From Castellaniella denitrificans (GTDB lineage: Bacteria > Pseudomonadota > Gammaproteobacteria > Burkholderiales > Burkholderiaceae_B): a stretch of DNA of 64,000 nucleotides. This document shows positions 1-7,969 of the stretch, piece after piece. A program made the translations under genes and the position numbers. A model generated the notes under the pieces. It did not search any database and was not told where the DNA came from. It was given only the letters and a program-made list of their open reading frames with translations. Within the stretch, counting starts at the first letter, position 1. The number at the start of each line of letters is the position of its first letter. The stretch spans positions 1 through 64,000 of the forward strand of contig NZ_JBHSEZ010000014.1 in NCBI RefSeq assembly GCF_042653765.1, read 5' to 3'.

Positions 1-1
1 G

Positions 2-385
2 GCGGCCGGCGGCGGTGCCGGGGCCGGCCAGGCCGGCGCCGCGGCCGCCCCGGCGGCTCCGCCCGCGGCCGCCGCTCCGGCCGCGCCAGCCCAGGACCCC
101 GTGGCGCGCGGCCGGCAGCTCGTCTCGGACCTGGGCTGCGTGGCCTGCCACGCCACCGACCGGAAACGCACGGTGGGTCCGGGCTGGGGCGGCCTGGCCG
201 GCCACGAGGTCGAGCTGGCCGACGGCACCACCGTCACGGCGGACGAGGCCTACCTGATCCGCTCGATCCGCCAGCCCGACGCCCAGACCGTCGCGGGCTA
301 CCCGCCGCACGTGATGCCGTCCTACGACGCGCTGATCGACGAGGCCGACATGAAGTCCATCGTGGCCTACCTGCGCAGCCTGTGA
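2..385 (+). CDS. C-terminal part of a membrane-anchored c-type cytochrome subunit (COX II/caa3-like), 5' end outside window
   Basis: Open from the window edge. The first ~32 codons encode an Ala/Gly/Pro-rich linker, followed by a single class I cytochrome c domain with the heme motif CVACH (bases 137-151) and a candidate axial Met in HVMPSYD near the end. The domain ends in the IVAYLRSL helix typical of such domains. The domain (GPGWGGLAGHEVELADG, then TADEAY) resembles the cytochrome c tail of caa3-type oxidase subunit II more than classical NorC. It lies 13 bases upstream of a NorB-type subunit and probably passes electrons to it from the periplasm. Whether a CuA domain precedes the linker cannot be seen. 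Confidence 0.8.
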   Translation, partial: AAGGGAGAGQAGAAAAPAAPPAAAAPAAPAQDPVARGRQLVSDLGCVACHATDRKRTVGPGWGGLAGHEVELADGTTVTADEAYLIRSIRQPDAQTVAGYPPHVMPSYDALIDEADMKSIVAYLRSL

Positions 386-398
386 AAAGGAAGCCATC

Positions 399-2105
399 AT
401 GATCAAGATCGACTATCAAACGCAGCGCCTGAGCCTGCGCTTCTTCCTGCTGATGCTGGTCCTGTTCGGGTTCCAGGTCCTGTTCGGCCTGCTGATCGCC
501 GTGCAGCACGTGGACCCGCACCTGCTCTCGGGCGTCCTCAACTTCAACATCCTGCGCGCCGAGCACACCAACCTCGGCATCCTCTGGATCCTGTCGGGCT
601 TCATCGGCACCATCCTGTTCGTGGGCCCCCTGCTGTCGCGCCGCGAGCTGGCCGCTCCGGGGCTGATCCGCTTCCTGTTCCGGGCCCTGCTGGCGGTCAC
701 GCTGTGGAACGTCGCCACCCAGTCCCTGGCGGCGCGCGGCATCGCCGGCTGGTGGCTGGGACAGCCCTGGCTGCAGGAGGGCCTGGAATACCTCGAGGCC
801 GGCCGCGCCGCCGACATCGTCATCTTCGTCGGCTTCGCCATCCTGGCCTGGGTGGTGCTGCGCACCTTCCCGGCGCGCCGTGACTGGAACGAGATCCACT
901 GGGGGCTGGCGATCGGCGTGAGCGCACTGACCTTCGTCTGGCTGTTCGGCGTGTTCTTCGTCGAACGCCTGGACCTGCAGGAATACTTCCGCTGGTACGT
1001 GGTGCACTACTGGGTCGAGGGCGTCTGGGAGGTCATCCACATCAGCCTGGTGGGCTTCCTGCTGGTGCTGATGTTCAAGGCCGACGTCAAGGCCGTGGGC
1101 TACGCCGTGTTCTGGGGGGTCGCGATGGTCTGGCTGTCGGGCCTGATCGGCAACGCCCACCACTACTTCTGGATCGGCACGCCGGAATTCTGGCAATTCT
1201 GGGGATCGCTGTTCAGCGCCCTGGAGCCGCTGCCCCTGGTGTTCTGCTTCTGGCACATCTACCTGGACGCGCACCAGGACCGCCGGCCGCTGGAGAACGC
1301 CCCGGCCTTCTATTTCATCCTGGGCTCGGTGGTGCTGGAACAGGTCGGAGCGGGCATCCTGGGCTTCACCATGACCTTCGCCCTGACCAACGCCTGGTCG
1401 CACGGCACCTGGGTCACGCCCAGCCACGCCCACCTGGCGCTGTTCGGCACCTTCGGCATGCTGGGCATCGCGGCGGCCTACTACGCGATCCCCCTGCTGC
1501 GCGGCGTCAAGGACTTCGACCAGCGGCTGGGCCGGATCGCCTTCTGGCTGGTCTTCGCCGGCATGCTGGGCATCGCCTTCGCCTTCGCGATCGGCGGCAC
1601 GATCCAGGTCTTCCTGTACCGCGCCATGGGGCTGAGCTGGTTCGGCGGCCAGATCTTCCCCGCCATGCAGTTCTACAAGATCCTGGTACCGCTGTTCGGC
1701 CTGGTGTTCCTGATCGGCGCGGGCCTGCTGATCTACGACCTGCTCACGCTGGGACTGCGCGCCCGCAACGCCCCCCGGCCGCGAGCGGCCTTCAGGGCGG
1801 CCGATCCGGGCCGCTGGGGCCGCGCGCTGCACGGCATGGAGGCCGGCCTGTGGTTGATGAGCATGTGGATCTTCGGCGCCTTCATCACCCTGGGCCTGCT
1901 CAGCTTCAACCTGGACGCTGTGGCCCAGGGTGACCCGACCATCCCCTACGTCCTGGCCGGACTGGGCTACCCGGGCCTGCTGCTGGTCACGCTGCTGTTC
2001 GTCTGGCGATTCCTCGCCTCGCTGGAGGCCCGGCCGGCCGCCGGACCGGTCCCCACCGGCCCCGCCGCCGGAAGGAATCCCGTCGATCAGGCCGCCCGCG
2101 CCTGA
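399..2105 (+). CDS. norB: NorB-type heme-copper nitric oxide reductase large subunit
   Basis: Integral membrane heme-copper subunit, 568 residues, that should reduce NO to N2O. Ligands line up with cNOR at a constant offset of four: H56 and H345 for heme b, H343 for heme b3, H203/H254/H255 for FeB, plus the NorB-specific glutamates E207, E211 and E276 (HYWVEGVWE; NAHHYFWIG; ALEPL). Cytochrome oxidases lack these glutamates, which argues against a cbb3 oxidase. It is about 100 residues longer than usual cNorB (~466), the extra part including C-terminal hydrophobic segments. A good ribosome site (AGGAAG) precedes the ATG. The partner upstream is a caa3-like cytochrome c. The 3' end overlaps the converging urea channel gene by 19 bases. 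Confidence 0.85.
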   Translation: MIKIDYQTQRLSLRFFLLMLVLFGFQVLFGLLIAVQHVDPHLLSGVLNFNILRAEHTNLGILWILSGFIGTILFVGPLLSRRELAAPGLIRFLFRALLAVTLWNVATQSLAARGIAGWWLGQPWLQEGLEYLEAGRAADIVIFVGFAILAWVVLRTFPARRDWNEIHWGLAIGVSALTFVWLFGVFFVERLDLQEYFRWYVVHYWVEGVWEVIHISLVGFLLVLMFKADVKAVGYAVFWGVAMVWLSGLIGNAHHYFWIGTPEFWQFWGSLFSALEPLPLVFCFWHIYLDAHQDRRPLENAPAFYFILGSVVLEQVGAGILGFTMTFALTNAWSHGTWVTPSHAHLALFGTFGMLGIAAAYYAIPLLRGVKDFDQRLGRIAFWLVFAGMLGIAFAFAIGGTIQVFLYRAMGLSWFGGQIFPAMQFYKILVPLFGLVFLIGAGLLIYDLLTLGLRARNAPRPRAAFRAADPGRWGRALHGMEAGLWLMSMWIFGAFITLGLLSFNLDAVAQGDPTIPYVLAGLGYPGLLLVTLLFVWRFLASLEARPAAGPVPTGPAAGRNPVDQAARA

Positions 2106-2968
2106 GGCGTCCAGCGCAGGGCGGCCTGGCGCACCGTCCAGGTCGCCAGCAGGAACGGCGCCGTCAACGGCGGCAGTTCCAGCGCCTGGAAGCCCCGCAC
2201 CAGGCCCAGGCTGAGCAGCGCGCCCAGGCAGGGCCACGCCCAGCGGCCTGGGCGGACCGTCCGCAGCGCCTCGGCCGCCAGCACGGCGTTGAAGCCGTAC
2301 AGGCCCATCCGGGCCGCGTCGGCAGGAAAGCCCGCCCACGAGGCCGCCAGCAGGCACAGACCCGAGGCCAGCCCGGCGGACAGCGCCGCCCGGGGTGCGC
2401 CCAGCGCCAACCCCAGCAGGCACAGGGCTCCGGCCCGGGGATCGTCCAGGAACATCACCTGGCCGACCCCGCGCAACAGGCCCTGCGCAGCGCCGTTCCA
2501 GCCGGGATCGGCGGCGACCCGCACCACGGCCCGCGACAGGTCCAGGCCGGCGGCCGCCGCCATCAGCAGCCAGGTCACGAGGACGAACGGCGCCGTATAG
2601 GGCGGCACGGCGCACCGGCCGCGCCAGGCCTGCGCGAACCAGGTGGCCAGGCAGGCCAGCGGCGCCACCAGGGACCAGGCGAGCGGCCCGGGCGCCAGCA
2701 CGGCCATGACCCCCAGCCCCGTCAACGCGCCGTTGTAGCCGTCCAGGCCCGCGCGGCCGCCGGCGGCATCGCCGGCGGCCAATCCCCACGCGGTCCCGGC
2801 CAGGGCGCCCAGCAGGCAGGCACCCGCCGGCGTCCAGGACTGCCAGGCCACGGCGCCCAGCAGGACCGCGCCGGCCCGGGCGCTGGGCAGCAGGTACACC
2901 TGGCCGATCCCGCGCAGCAGCATGCGGACGAAGGCCGCGCCGAACGAAGCATGATCCCGCAAGGGCAT
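2087..2968 (-). CDS. Urea transporter (UT family) membrane channel
   Basis: Hydrophobic 293-residue protein with the two-fold repeated signature of bacterial urea channels (PF03253): LLRGIGQVYLL early and LLRGVGQVMFLDDP in the second half, each followed by a GAxxLLG helix, and GYNGALTGLG in the first repeat matched by GFNAVLAAEA in the second. Family members form trimeric channels for facilitated urea uptake. The start is set at the ATG giving MPLRDH; the open frame continues further upstream, but without family-like sequence. No urease genes are visible nearby, so the physiological partner is elsewhere. It converges with and overlaps the norB tail. Confidence 0.8.
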   Translation of the reverse strand: MPLRDHASFGAAFVRMLLRGIGQVYLLPSARAGAVLLGAVAWQSWTPAGACLLGALAGTAWGLAAGDAAGGRAGLDGYNGALTGLGVMAVLAPGPLAWSLVAPLACLATWFAQAWRGRCAVPPYTAPFVLVTWLLMAAAAGLDLSRAVVRVAADPGWNGAAQGLLRGVGQVMFLDDPRAGALCLLGLALGAPRAALSAGLASGLCLLAASWAGFPADAARMGLYGFNAVLAAEALRTVRPGRWAWPCLGALLSLGLVRGFQALELPPLTAPFLLATWTVRQAALRWTPQARAA

Positions 2969-3153
2969 GGCGATACCTGATGAAATGAAGAAGTCCGGGG
3001 ATGGGGCCCGGGACCGGGCCCGGCATCCGCGATCGTACTGCGGGAACGGCGCGGCGGGATGCGCCGCGCGGCATGGCGTCCATAACGGCCGGCACATGTC
3101 GCGGACCGGCGTACAATCGTCCGGATGCCATCGTCGTACGACCACGATCATCA

Positions 3154-4371
3154 ATGAAAAACACTCTTGCCACGGCGCCCTCCGCCGCGCCCCAGTCCGA
3201 ACCCGGCGTCGCCTTCCCCGTCCTGGGGGCCATCAGCCTGACCCACCTGCTCAACGACATGATGCAGTCGGTGCTGCTGGCGATCTATCCGGTGCTGCAG
3301 GGCCGCTTCGACCTCAGCTTCGCCCAGGTCGGCGTCATCACCCTGGCCTTCCAGTTCTCATCCTCGCTGCTGCAGCCGGTGGTGGGACGGCTCACCGATC
3401 GCCGCCCGATGCCCTATTCCCTGCCGATCGGCATGGGGTTCACCTTCTGCGGCCTGCTGCTGCTGTCCCAGGCCTGGAACTTCCCTCTGGTGGTGCTGGC
3501 CGCCACGCTGGTGGGGGCCGGGTCCTCGGTGTTCCACCCGGAATCCTCGCGGGTCGCGCGCATGGCCTCGGCCGGCCACCACGGCCTGGCCCAGTCGATC
3601 TTCCAGGTGGGCGGCAACATCGGCTCATCGATCGGCCCCCTGCTGGCCGCGCTGCTGATCGTGCCCCACGGCCAGGGCAGCGTCGCCTGGGTGTCGCTGG
3701 CCGCCCTGGCCGGCATCTGCATCCTGCTCGGCGTCAGCCGCTGGTACGCCGCCAACCTGTCCGGCGTGCGCGGCCGCGCATCCCTGCGCAAGACCGACAA
3801 CGGCCTGTCGGCGCGCCAGGTGCGCGGGGCCGTGTTCATCCTGCTGCTGCTCATCTTCAGCAAATACTTCTACCTGGCGGGGCTGAACAGCTATTTCACC
3901 TTCTTCCTGATCGACCGCTTCGGCCTGGACATCCAGCAGGCGCAATATTCCCTGTTCGTGTTCCTGGCCGGGGTGGCCACCGGCACGCTGGCGGGCGGCC
4001 CCATCGGCGACCGCATCGGCCGCAAGCGCGTCATCTGGGGTTCGATCCTGGGCACGGCGCCGTTCTCCCTCGCCCTGCCCTACGCCAACCTGCACTGGAC
4101 CCTGATCCTGGTGTTCTGCGCCGGCTTCATGATCGCCTCCGCCTTCCCCGCGATCATCGTCTACGCGCAGGAACTCATGCCCGGCAAGACCGGCACGGTC
4201 TCGGGCCTGTTCTTCGGCCTGGCCTTCGGCATGGGCGGGATCGGCGCCGCCGCGCTGGGCCGGCTGGCCGACGCCACCAGCATCGCCTTCGTCTACCACC
4301 TGTGCGCCTTCCTGCCCCTGCTGGGCCTGACGGCCTTCTTCCTGCCGGACACGCGGCGCCGCGCCGCATGA
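3154..4371 (+). CDS. fsr: MFS transporter, fosmidomycin-resistance (Fsr) family
   Basis: Twelve-helix major facilitator protein of 405 residues with the Fsr-type start (LTHLLNDMMQSVLLAIYPVL), the VGRLTDRRP loop 2-3 motif, and GSSVFHPESSRVARMAS, a segment characteristic of the fosmidomycin resistance subgroup. It is likely an inner membrane drug/proton antiporter. The ATG giving MKNTLATAP is chosen because upstream in-frame sequence is not family-like. Its stop overlaps the start of the next MFS gene (ATGA), so the two are co-translated. The natural substrate is unknown. Confidence 0.8.
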   Translation: MKNTLATAPSAAPQSEPGVAFPVLGAISLTHLLNDMMQSVLLAIYPVLQGRFDLSFAQVGVITLAFQFSSSLLQPVVGRLTDRRPMPYSLPIGMGFTFCGLLLLSQAWNFPLVVLAATLVGAGSSVFHPESSRVARMASAGHHGLAQSIFQVGGNIGSSIGPLLAALLIVPHGQGSVAWVSLAALAGICILLGVSRWYAANLSGVRGRASLRKTDNGLSARQVRGAVFILLLLIFSKYFYLAGLNSYFTFFLIDRFGLDIQQAQYSLFVFLAGVATGTLAGGPIGDRIGRKRVIWGSILGTAPFSLALPYANLHWTLILVFCAGFMIASAFPAIIVYAQELMPGKTGTVSGLFFGLAFGMGGIGAAALGRLADATSIAFVYHLCAFLPLLGLTAFFLPDTRRRAA

Positions 4372-5576
4372 GGCCGCCCGCCACCCGCGCGGCCGCCTGG
4401 CTGACGGCGGCCAGCCTGTTGCTGCTGGCCGCCAACCTGCGCCCCCTGTTCCCCAGCACGGCCATCCTGCTGCCCGAACTGACCCAGGCGCTGGGCCTGA
4501 CCGGCGCCCAGGCGGGCTACCTGACCACCCTGCCCGTGCTGTGCATGGGCCTGTTCGCTCCCCTCGCCCCCCACCTGGCGCAGCGCACCGGCATCGAACG
4601 CACCCTGCTGCTGGTGCTGGCGCTGATCGTCGCCGGCACGGCCCTGCGCGGCGCCCTGGGCGTCACCGGCCTATTCCTGGGCACCGGCCTGGCGGGCGCG
4701 GGCATCGCGCTGGGCAACGTCCTGCTGCCCAGCCTGGTGAAACGGGATTTCCCCGAACGGGCGGCCCTGATGACCGGCCTGTACACCATGAGCCTCGTGG
4801 GCGGCGCGGCCCTGGCCGCCGCCGTCACGCTGCCGCTCACCCGGGCCCTGGGCGGCCGCTGGGACCTGGGCCTGGCCCTGTGGGCCGTCCCGGGCGTGGC
4901 AGCCCTGGCGGCCTGGGCGCCGATCGCCCTGCGCGCCGCCGGCCGCCGCGCGGGCGGCCGCCACATCCTGCCGGTCGAAGGCCTGCGTCGCGACGGGCTG
5001 GCCTGGGCCGTCACCCTGTTCATGGGCCTGCAATCGGCACTGGCCTATTGCGTGCTGGGATGGATGGCGCCGATGCTGCGCGACCGCGGACTGGACGGCA
5101 CCGAGGCCGGCCTCGCCACCTCGCTGTCGATCCTGGTGCAGGTCGCCGCCTGCCTGCTGACGCCGATGGCGGCCTCGCGATGCCGGGACCAGCGCGGCCT
5201 GGCCGTCTTCCTGTCCGCGGCGGCCACCCTGGCCCTGATCGGCATGATCCTGGGGCCGCGCTGGGGCATCTGGCCGCTGGCCGTGGTCCAGGGCATCGGC
5301 CAGGGCGGGCTGTTCGCCCTGGCCGTGATGCTGATCGTGCTGCGGTCCGGGGACGCCCACGTGGCCGCCCACCTGTCCAGCATGTCCCAGACCACGGGCT
5401 ATGTGCTGGCCGCCAGCGGCCCTCTGCTGATCGGGATGCTGCACGACTGGGCGGGCGATTTCCGGGCCTCGACCGGGCTGCTGGCCGTGCTCGGGATCTG
5501 CACGGCCCTGGCCGGCTGGCGGGCGGGCCGCAACGCGCTGGTGCGCGCGACCGTCGTCCAGGAGTCGTCCCGCTGA
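4368..5576 (+). CDS. MFS transporter, CynX/NimT-like
   Basis: 402-residue major facilitator with the CynX/NimT/YeaN pattern: an early NLRP in helix 1 (ANLRPLFPS), GAQAGYLTTLPVLCMGLFAP in helix 2, and AGIALGNVLLPSLVKRDFP after helix 4. Members export or import small organic ions such as cyanate or 2-nitroimidazole; the substrate here cannot be read from sequence. Translation is coupled to the upstream fsr-like gene by an ATGA overlap. A strong GC-rich hairpin follows the stop. Confidence 0.78.
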   Translation: MRPPATRAAAWLTAASLLLLAANLRPLFPSTAILLPELTQALGLTGAQAGYLTTLPVLCMGLFAPLAPHLAQRTGIERTLLLVLALIVAGTALRGALGVTGLFLGTGLAGAGIALGNVLLPSLVKRDFPERAALMTGLYTMSLVGGAALAAAVTLPLTRALGGRWDLGLALWAVPGVAALAAWAPIALRAAGRRAGGRHILPVEGLRRDGLAWAVTLFMGLQSALAYCVLGWMAPMLRDRGLDGTEAGLATSLSILVQVAACLLTPMAASRCRDQRGLAVFLSAAATLALIGMILGPRWGIWPLAVVQGIGQGGLFALAVMLIVLRSGDAHVAAHLSSMSQTTGYVLAASGPLLIGMLHDWAGDFRASTGLLAVLGICTALAGWRAGRNALVRATVVQESSR

Positions 5577-5585
5577 AAACCGCGA

Positions 5586-5617
5586 CGGCCCGCCGCGCGG
5601 GGAGGCGCGGCGGGCCG
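5586..5617. terminator. GC-rich hairpin between converging genes
   Basis: A perfect 13-bp stem (CGGCCCGCCGCGC with its complement) and a 6-base loop lie just after the MFS stop and before the fabB stop on the other strand. There is no long T-run, so it may act with Rho or as a bidirectional RNA 3'-end stabiliser. Confidence 0.55.
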
Positions 5618-5655
5618 TTCGGGAAGGGATCGGAAGGCCGGAACGGCCCCGGGGC

Positions 5656-6873
5656 TCAGAGCCCCGCGCGCGAGAACACCAGGGTGGCGTTGGTGCCGCC
5701 GAAGCCGAAGCTGTTGGACAGCGCGGTCTCGATGCGGGCCTGCGGCAGGGCTTCGCGCAGGATGTTCATGCCCTCGGCGGCCGGATCCAGCGTGTCGATG
5801 TTGGCCGAGGCCGCGACGAAGCCGTGCTGCATCATCAGCAGGGTGTAGACCGCCTCGTTCACGCCCGCCGCGCCCAGCGCGTGGCCGGACAGGGACTTGG
5901 TCGAGGCGATCCAGGGCTGGTCGTCGCCGAAGACCTCGCGGATGGCCTCGAGTTCCTTCACGTCGCCCACCGGCGTGCTGGTGCCATGGGTATTGATGTA
6001 GTCCACGCGGGTGTTCACGTCCTCCAGCGCCTGGCGCATGCAGCGCGCCGCGCCTTCGCCGGACGGTGCCACCATGTCGTAGCCGTCGGACGTCGCCCCG
6101 TAGCCGACGATCTCGGCCAGGATGCGGGCGCCGCGCGCCTTGGCGTGTTCGTATTCCTCGACCACCAGGATGCCGCCGCCGCCGGAAATCACGAAGCCGT
6201 CGCGGTCGGCGTCATAGGTGCGCGAGGCGCGTTCCGGCGTGTCGTTGTAGCGGGTGGAGAGCGCCCCCATGGCGTCGAACATGAACGACAGGGACCAGTG
6301 TTCTTCTTCCGCGCCGCCGGCGAAGACGATGTCCTGCTTGCCCAGCTGGATCTGCTCGACCGCGTTGCCGATGCAATGCGCGCTGGTGGAGCAGGCCGAA
6401 CTGATGGAATAGTTCACGCCCTTGATCTGGGCGCCGGTGGCCAGGCAGGCGGAAACGCCGCTGGCCATGGCTTTGGTGACCATGTAGGGGCCGACGCGGC
6501 GCACGCCCTTTTCGTGCAGGGTCTGGATGCCGTCGTTGATCGAGGAATGCGAGGCACCGCCGGCGCCGACGATCAGGCCGGTGCGCGGATTGGACACCAG
6601 TTCGGGCGTCAGCCCGGCGTCCTGGATGGCTTCCTGCATGGCCAGCCAGGCATAGGCATGGCCGTTGGCCATGAAACGGCCGAGCTTGCGGTCGATCCGG
6701 TCGAGCGCGTCCAGGCGCACCGAGCCCGCCACGTGCGAGCGCAGGCCCTGTTCGGCGTATTCCGGCTGGAAGGTGATGCCGGAGCGCCCGTGGCGCAGGC
6801 TGTCGAGGACCTCGGACTGGTTGTTGCCCAGGCTGGACACGATGCCCATGCCGGTGACGACGACACGACGCAT
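5656..6873 (-). CDS. fabB: Beta-ketoacyl-ACP synthase I
   Basis: 405-residue condensing enzyme of type II fatty acid synthesis; with FabA it sets the level of unsaturated fatty acids. The Cys-His-His triad is present: C161 in SSACSTSAH, His in HGTSTPVGD and His in SLSGHALG, plus the glycine-rich tail NSFGFGGTNA. FabB rather than FabF is indicated by the adjacent fabA and by the cysteine position (E. coli C163). It lies 11 bases downstream of fabA in the same transcript. Confidence 0.95.
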   Translation of the reverse strand: MRRVVVTGMGIVSSLGNNQSEVLDSLRHGRSGITFQPEYAEQGLRSHVAGSVRLDALDRIDRKLGRFMANGHAYAWLAMQEAIQDAGLTPELVSNPRTGLIVGAGGASHSSINDGIQTLHEKGVRRVGPYMVTKAMASGVSACLATGAQIKGVNYSISSACSTSAHCIGNAVEQIQLGKQDIVFAGGAEEEHWSLSFMFDAMGALSTRYNDTPERASRTYDADRDGFVISGGGGILVVEEYEHAKARGARILAEIVGYGATSDGYDMVAPSGEGAARCMRQALEDVNTRVDYINTHGTSTPVGDVKELEAIREVFGDDQPWIASTKSLSGHALGAAGVNEAVYTLLMMQHGFVAASANIDTLDPAAEGMNILREALPQARIETALSNSFGFGGTNATLVFSRAGL

Positions 6874-6884
6874 GATCGAACCTC

Positions 6885-7397
6885 CTAGAAATTATCCGTG
6901 CGGGTGAACAAACCCACGCGCAGATCGTGGGCCGCGTAGATCTCGTGGCCGTCGACTTCCATGCGTGCGTCGGCGATGCCCATCACCAGCTTGCGCATCA
7001 TGACGCGCTTCATGTCGATGGTATAGCGGACCAGCTTGCCCGTGGGCAGGACCTGGCCGGTGAATTTGACTTCGCCCACGCCCAGGGCGCGGCCCCGGCC
7101 CTGGCCGCCGCAGCAGCCCAGGAAAAAGCCCACCAGCTGCCACATGGCGTCCAGCCCCAGGCAGCCCGGCATGACCGGATCGCCCTTGAAGTGGCAGTCG
7201 AAGAACCACAGGTCGGGACGGATGTCGAGCTCGGCCACGATCTGGCCCTTGTCGTGCGCGCCGCCCTTGTCATCGATATGCGTGATCCGGTCGAGCATCA
7301 ACATGGGCGGCAGCGGCAGCTGGGCATTGCCAGGGCCGAAGAGTTCCCCGCGCCCGCACGCCAGCAGTTCGTCGTAGCTATAGCTGTTCTTTTGCAT
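6885..7397 (-). CDS. fabA: 3-hydroxydecanoyl-ACP dehydratase/isomerase
   Basis: 170 residues, matching E. coli FabA (172). Catalytic H69 and D83 occur in FFDCHFKGDPVMPG and LGLDAMWQ. It dehydrates 3-hydroxydecanoyl-ACP and isomerises trans-2 to cis-3-decenoyl-ACP, the branch point to unsaturated fatty acids. The start giving MQKNSYSYDEL is favoured over an upstream ATG by family length. It is first in a fabA-fabB operon; an imperfect palindrome lies at the putative promoter just upstream. Confidence 0.95.
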   Translation of the reverse strand: MQKNSYSYDELLACGRGELFGPGNAQLPLPPMLMLDRITHIDDKGGAHDKGQIVAELDIRPDLWFFDCHFKGDPVMPGCLGLDAMWQLVGFFLGCCGGQGRGRALGVGEVKFTGQVLPTGKLVRYTIDMKRVMMRKLVMGIADARMEVDGHEIYAAHDLRVGLFTRTDNF

Positions 7398-7456
7398 GAT
7401 TTTCCGTCTGAGATCCCCGGCTCGGCGGCCATTCCGGACGCAAAGGCGCCCCACAA

Positions 7457-7478
7457 ACTAGGTAAGCTTGCTAGTATA
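7457..7478 (-). promoter_or_regulatory. Putative fabAB promoter -10 with overlapping palindromic operator
   Basis: Bases 7457-7475 form an imperfect 19-nt palindrome, ACTAG..AAGCTT..CTAGT. It abuts a TATACT-like -10 element on the minus strand (complement of 7473-7478), about 60 bases upstream of the fabA start. No convincing -35 is seen. The arrangement suggests repression by a dimeric regulator. Confidence 0.4.
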
Positions 7479-7528
7479 ACCCGATATATTTTCAGCCGAT
7501 GCCGCGCCAGGCGGCGCGCTTGACGGGA

Positions 7529-7969
7529 CTATCGGCCATCGAACCACACCGTCACCGTCCCCCGGACGAACACCGGCGGATGATCGCCGCCCCAGCCTTC
7601 GACCCGGTGCACCAGCAGCAGCGGGCCGCGCGCCGCGCGGCCGTCGAAGGCGTCCGTTTCGACGCTGCGGCCCTCCAGCGGCACGCATGGTCCCCGTTCG
7701 GAACCCCAGCACAGGCGGGTCGAGATGCGGGCGGCGCTGTCGTAGTCCCGGGAAGCGTAGACCCGGGTGATGCGGGCGGACGCGGGCACCGCCGGATCCC
7801 GGGCCCCGGGTTCGTAGAGGACCGCCACCGCCCGGCCCTGCGCCTGCAGGCCCTGGCTGACCCGGTCCCGCGTCCAGGCCCGGTCGCCCGCCCGCGCCGC
7901 GCCCGCGGCCAGGATCAGCGCGGCCCCGGCCACCGCCGCGCCGCGCGGGATCCGGCCCGCGATCCTCAT
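7529..7969 (-). CDS. flhE: FlhE-like periplasmic flagellar protein
   Basis: 146 residues with a Sec signal peptide (hydrophobic stretch ending near AGAARAG). The C-terminal half matches FlhE: RLC, then a second Cys in CVPLEG, then T-AF-G, and VRGTVTVWF at the end. FlhE guards the flagellar type III export gate against proton leak in enterics. Overall identity is low, so the assignment rests on pattern and length. It starts inside the stop codon of the upstream chemoreceptor gene (ATGA overlap) and is not next to flhBA in this window, which is unusual. Confidence 0.6.
   Translation of the reverse strand: MRIAGRIPRGAAVAGAALILAAGAARAGDRAWTRDRVSQGLQAQGRAVAVLYEPGARDPAVPASARITRVYASRDYDSAARISTRLCWGSERGPCVPLEGRSVETDAFDGRAARGPLLLVHRVEGWGGDHPPVFVRGTVTVWFDGR

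Noticed and set aside
399..2105. cbb3-type cytochrome oxidase subunit I
   Set aside because: The three NorB-specific glutamates are present and the cbb3 tyrosine cross-link region is not evident.
234..3260. A 1008-codon open frame on the minus strand across norB and the urea channel gene
   Set aside because: Product is low-complexity Gln/Glu/Arg-rich and shows no domain; it is a shadow of GC-rich coding on the other strand.
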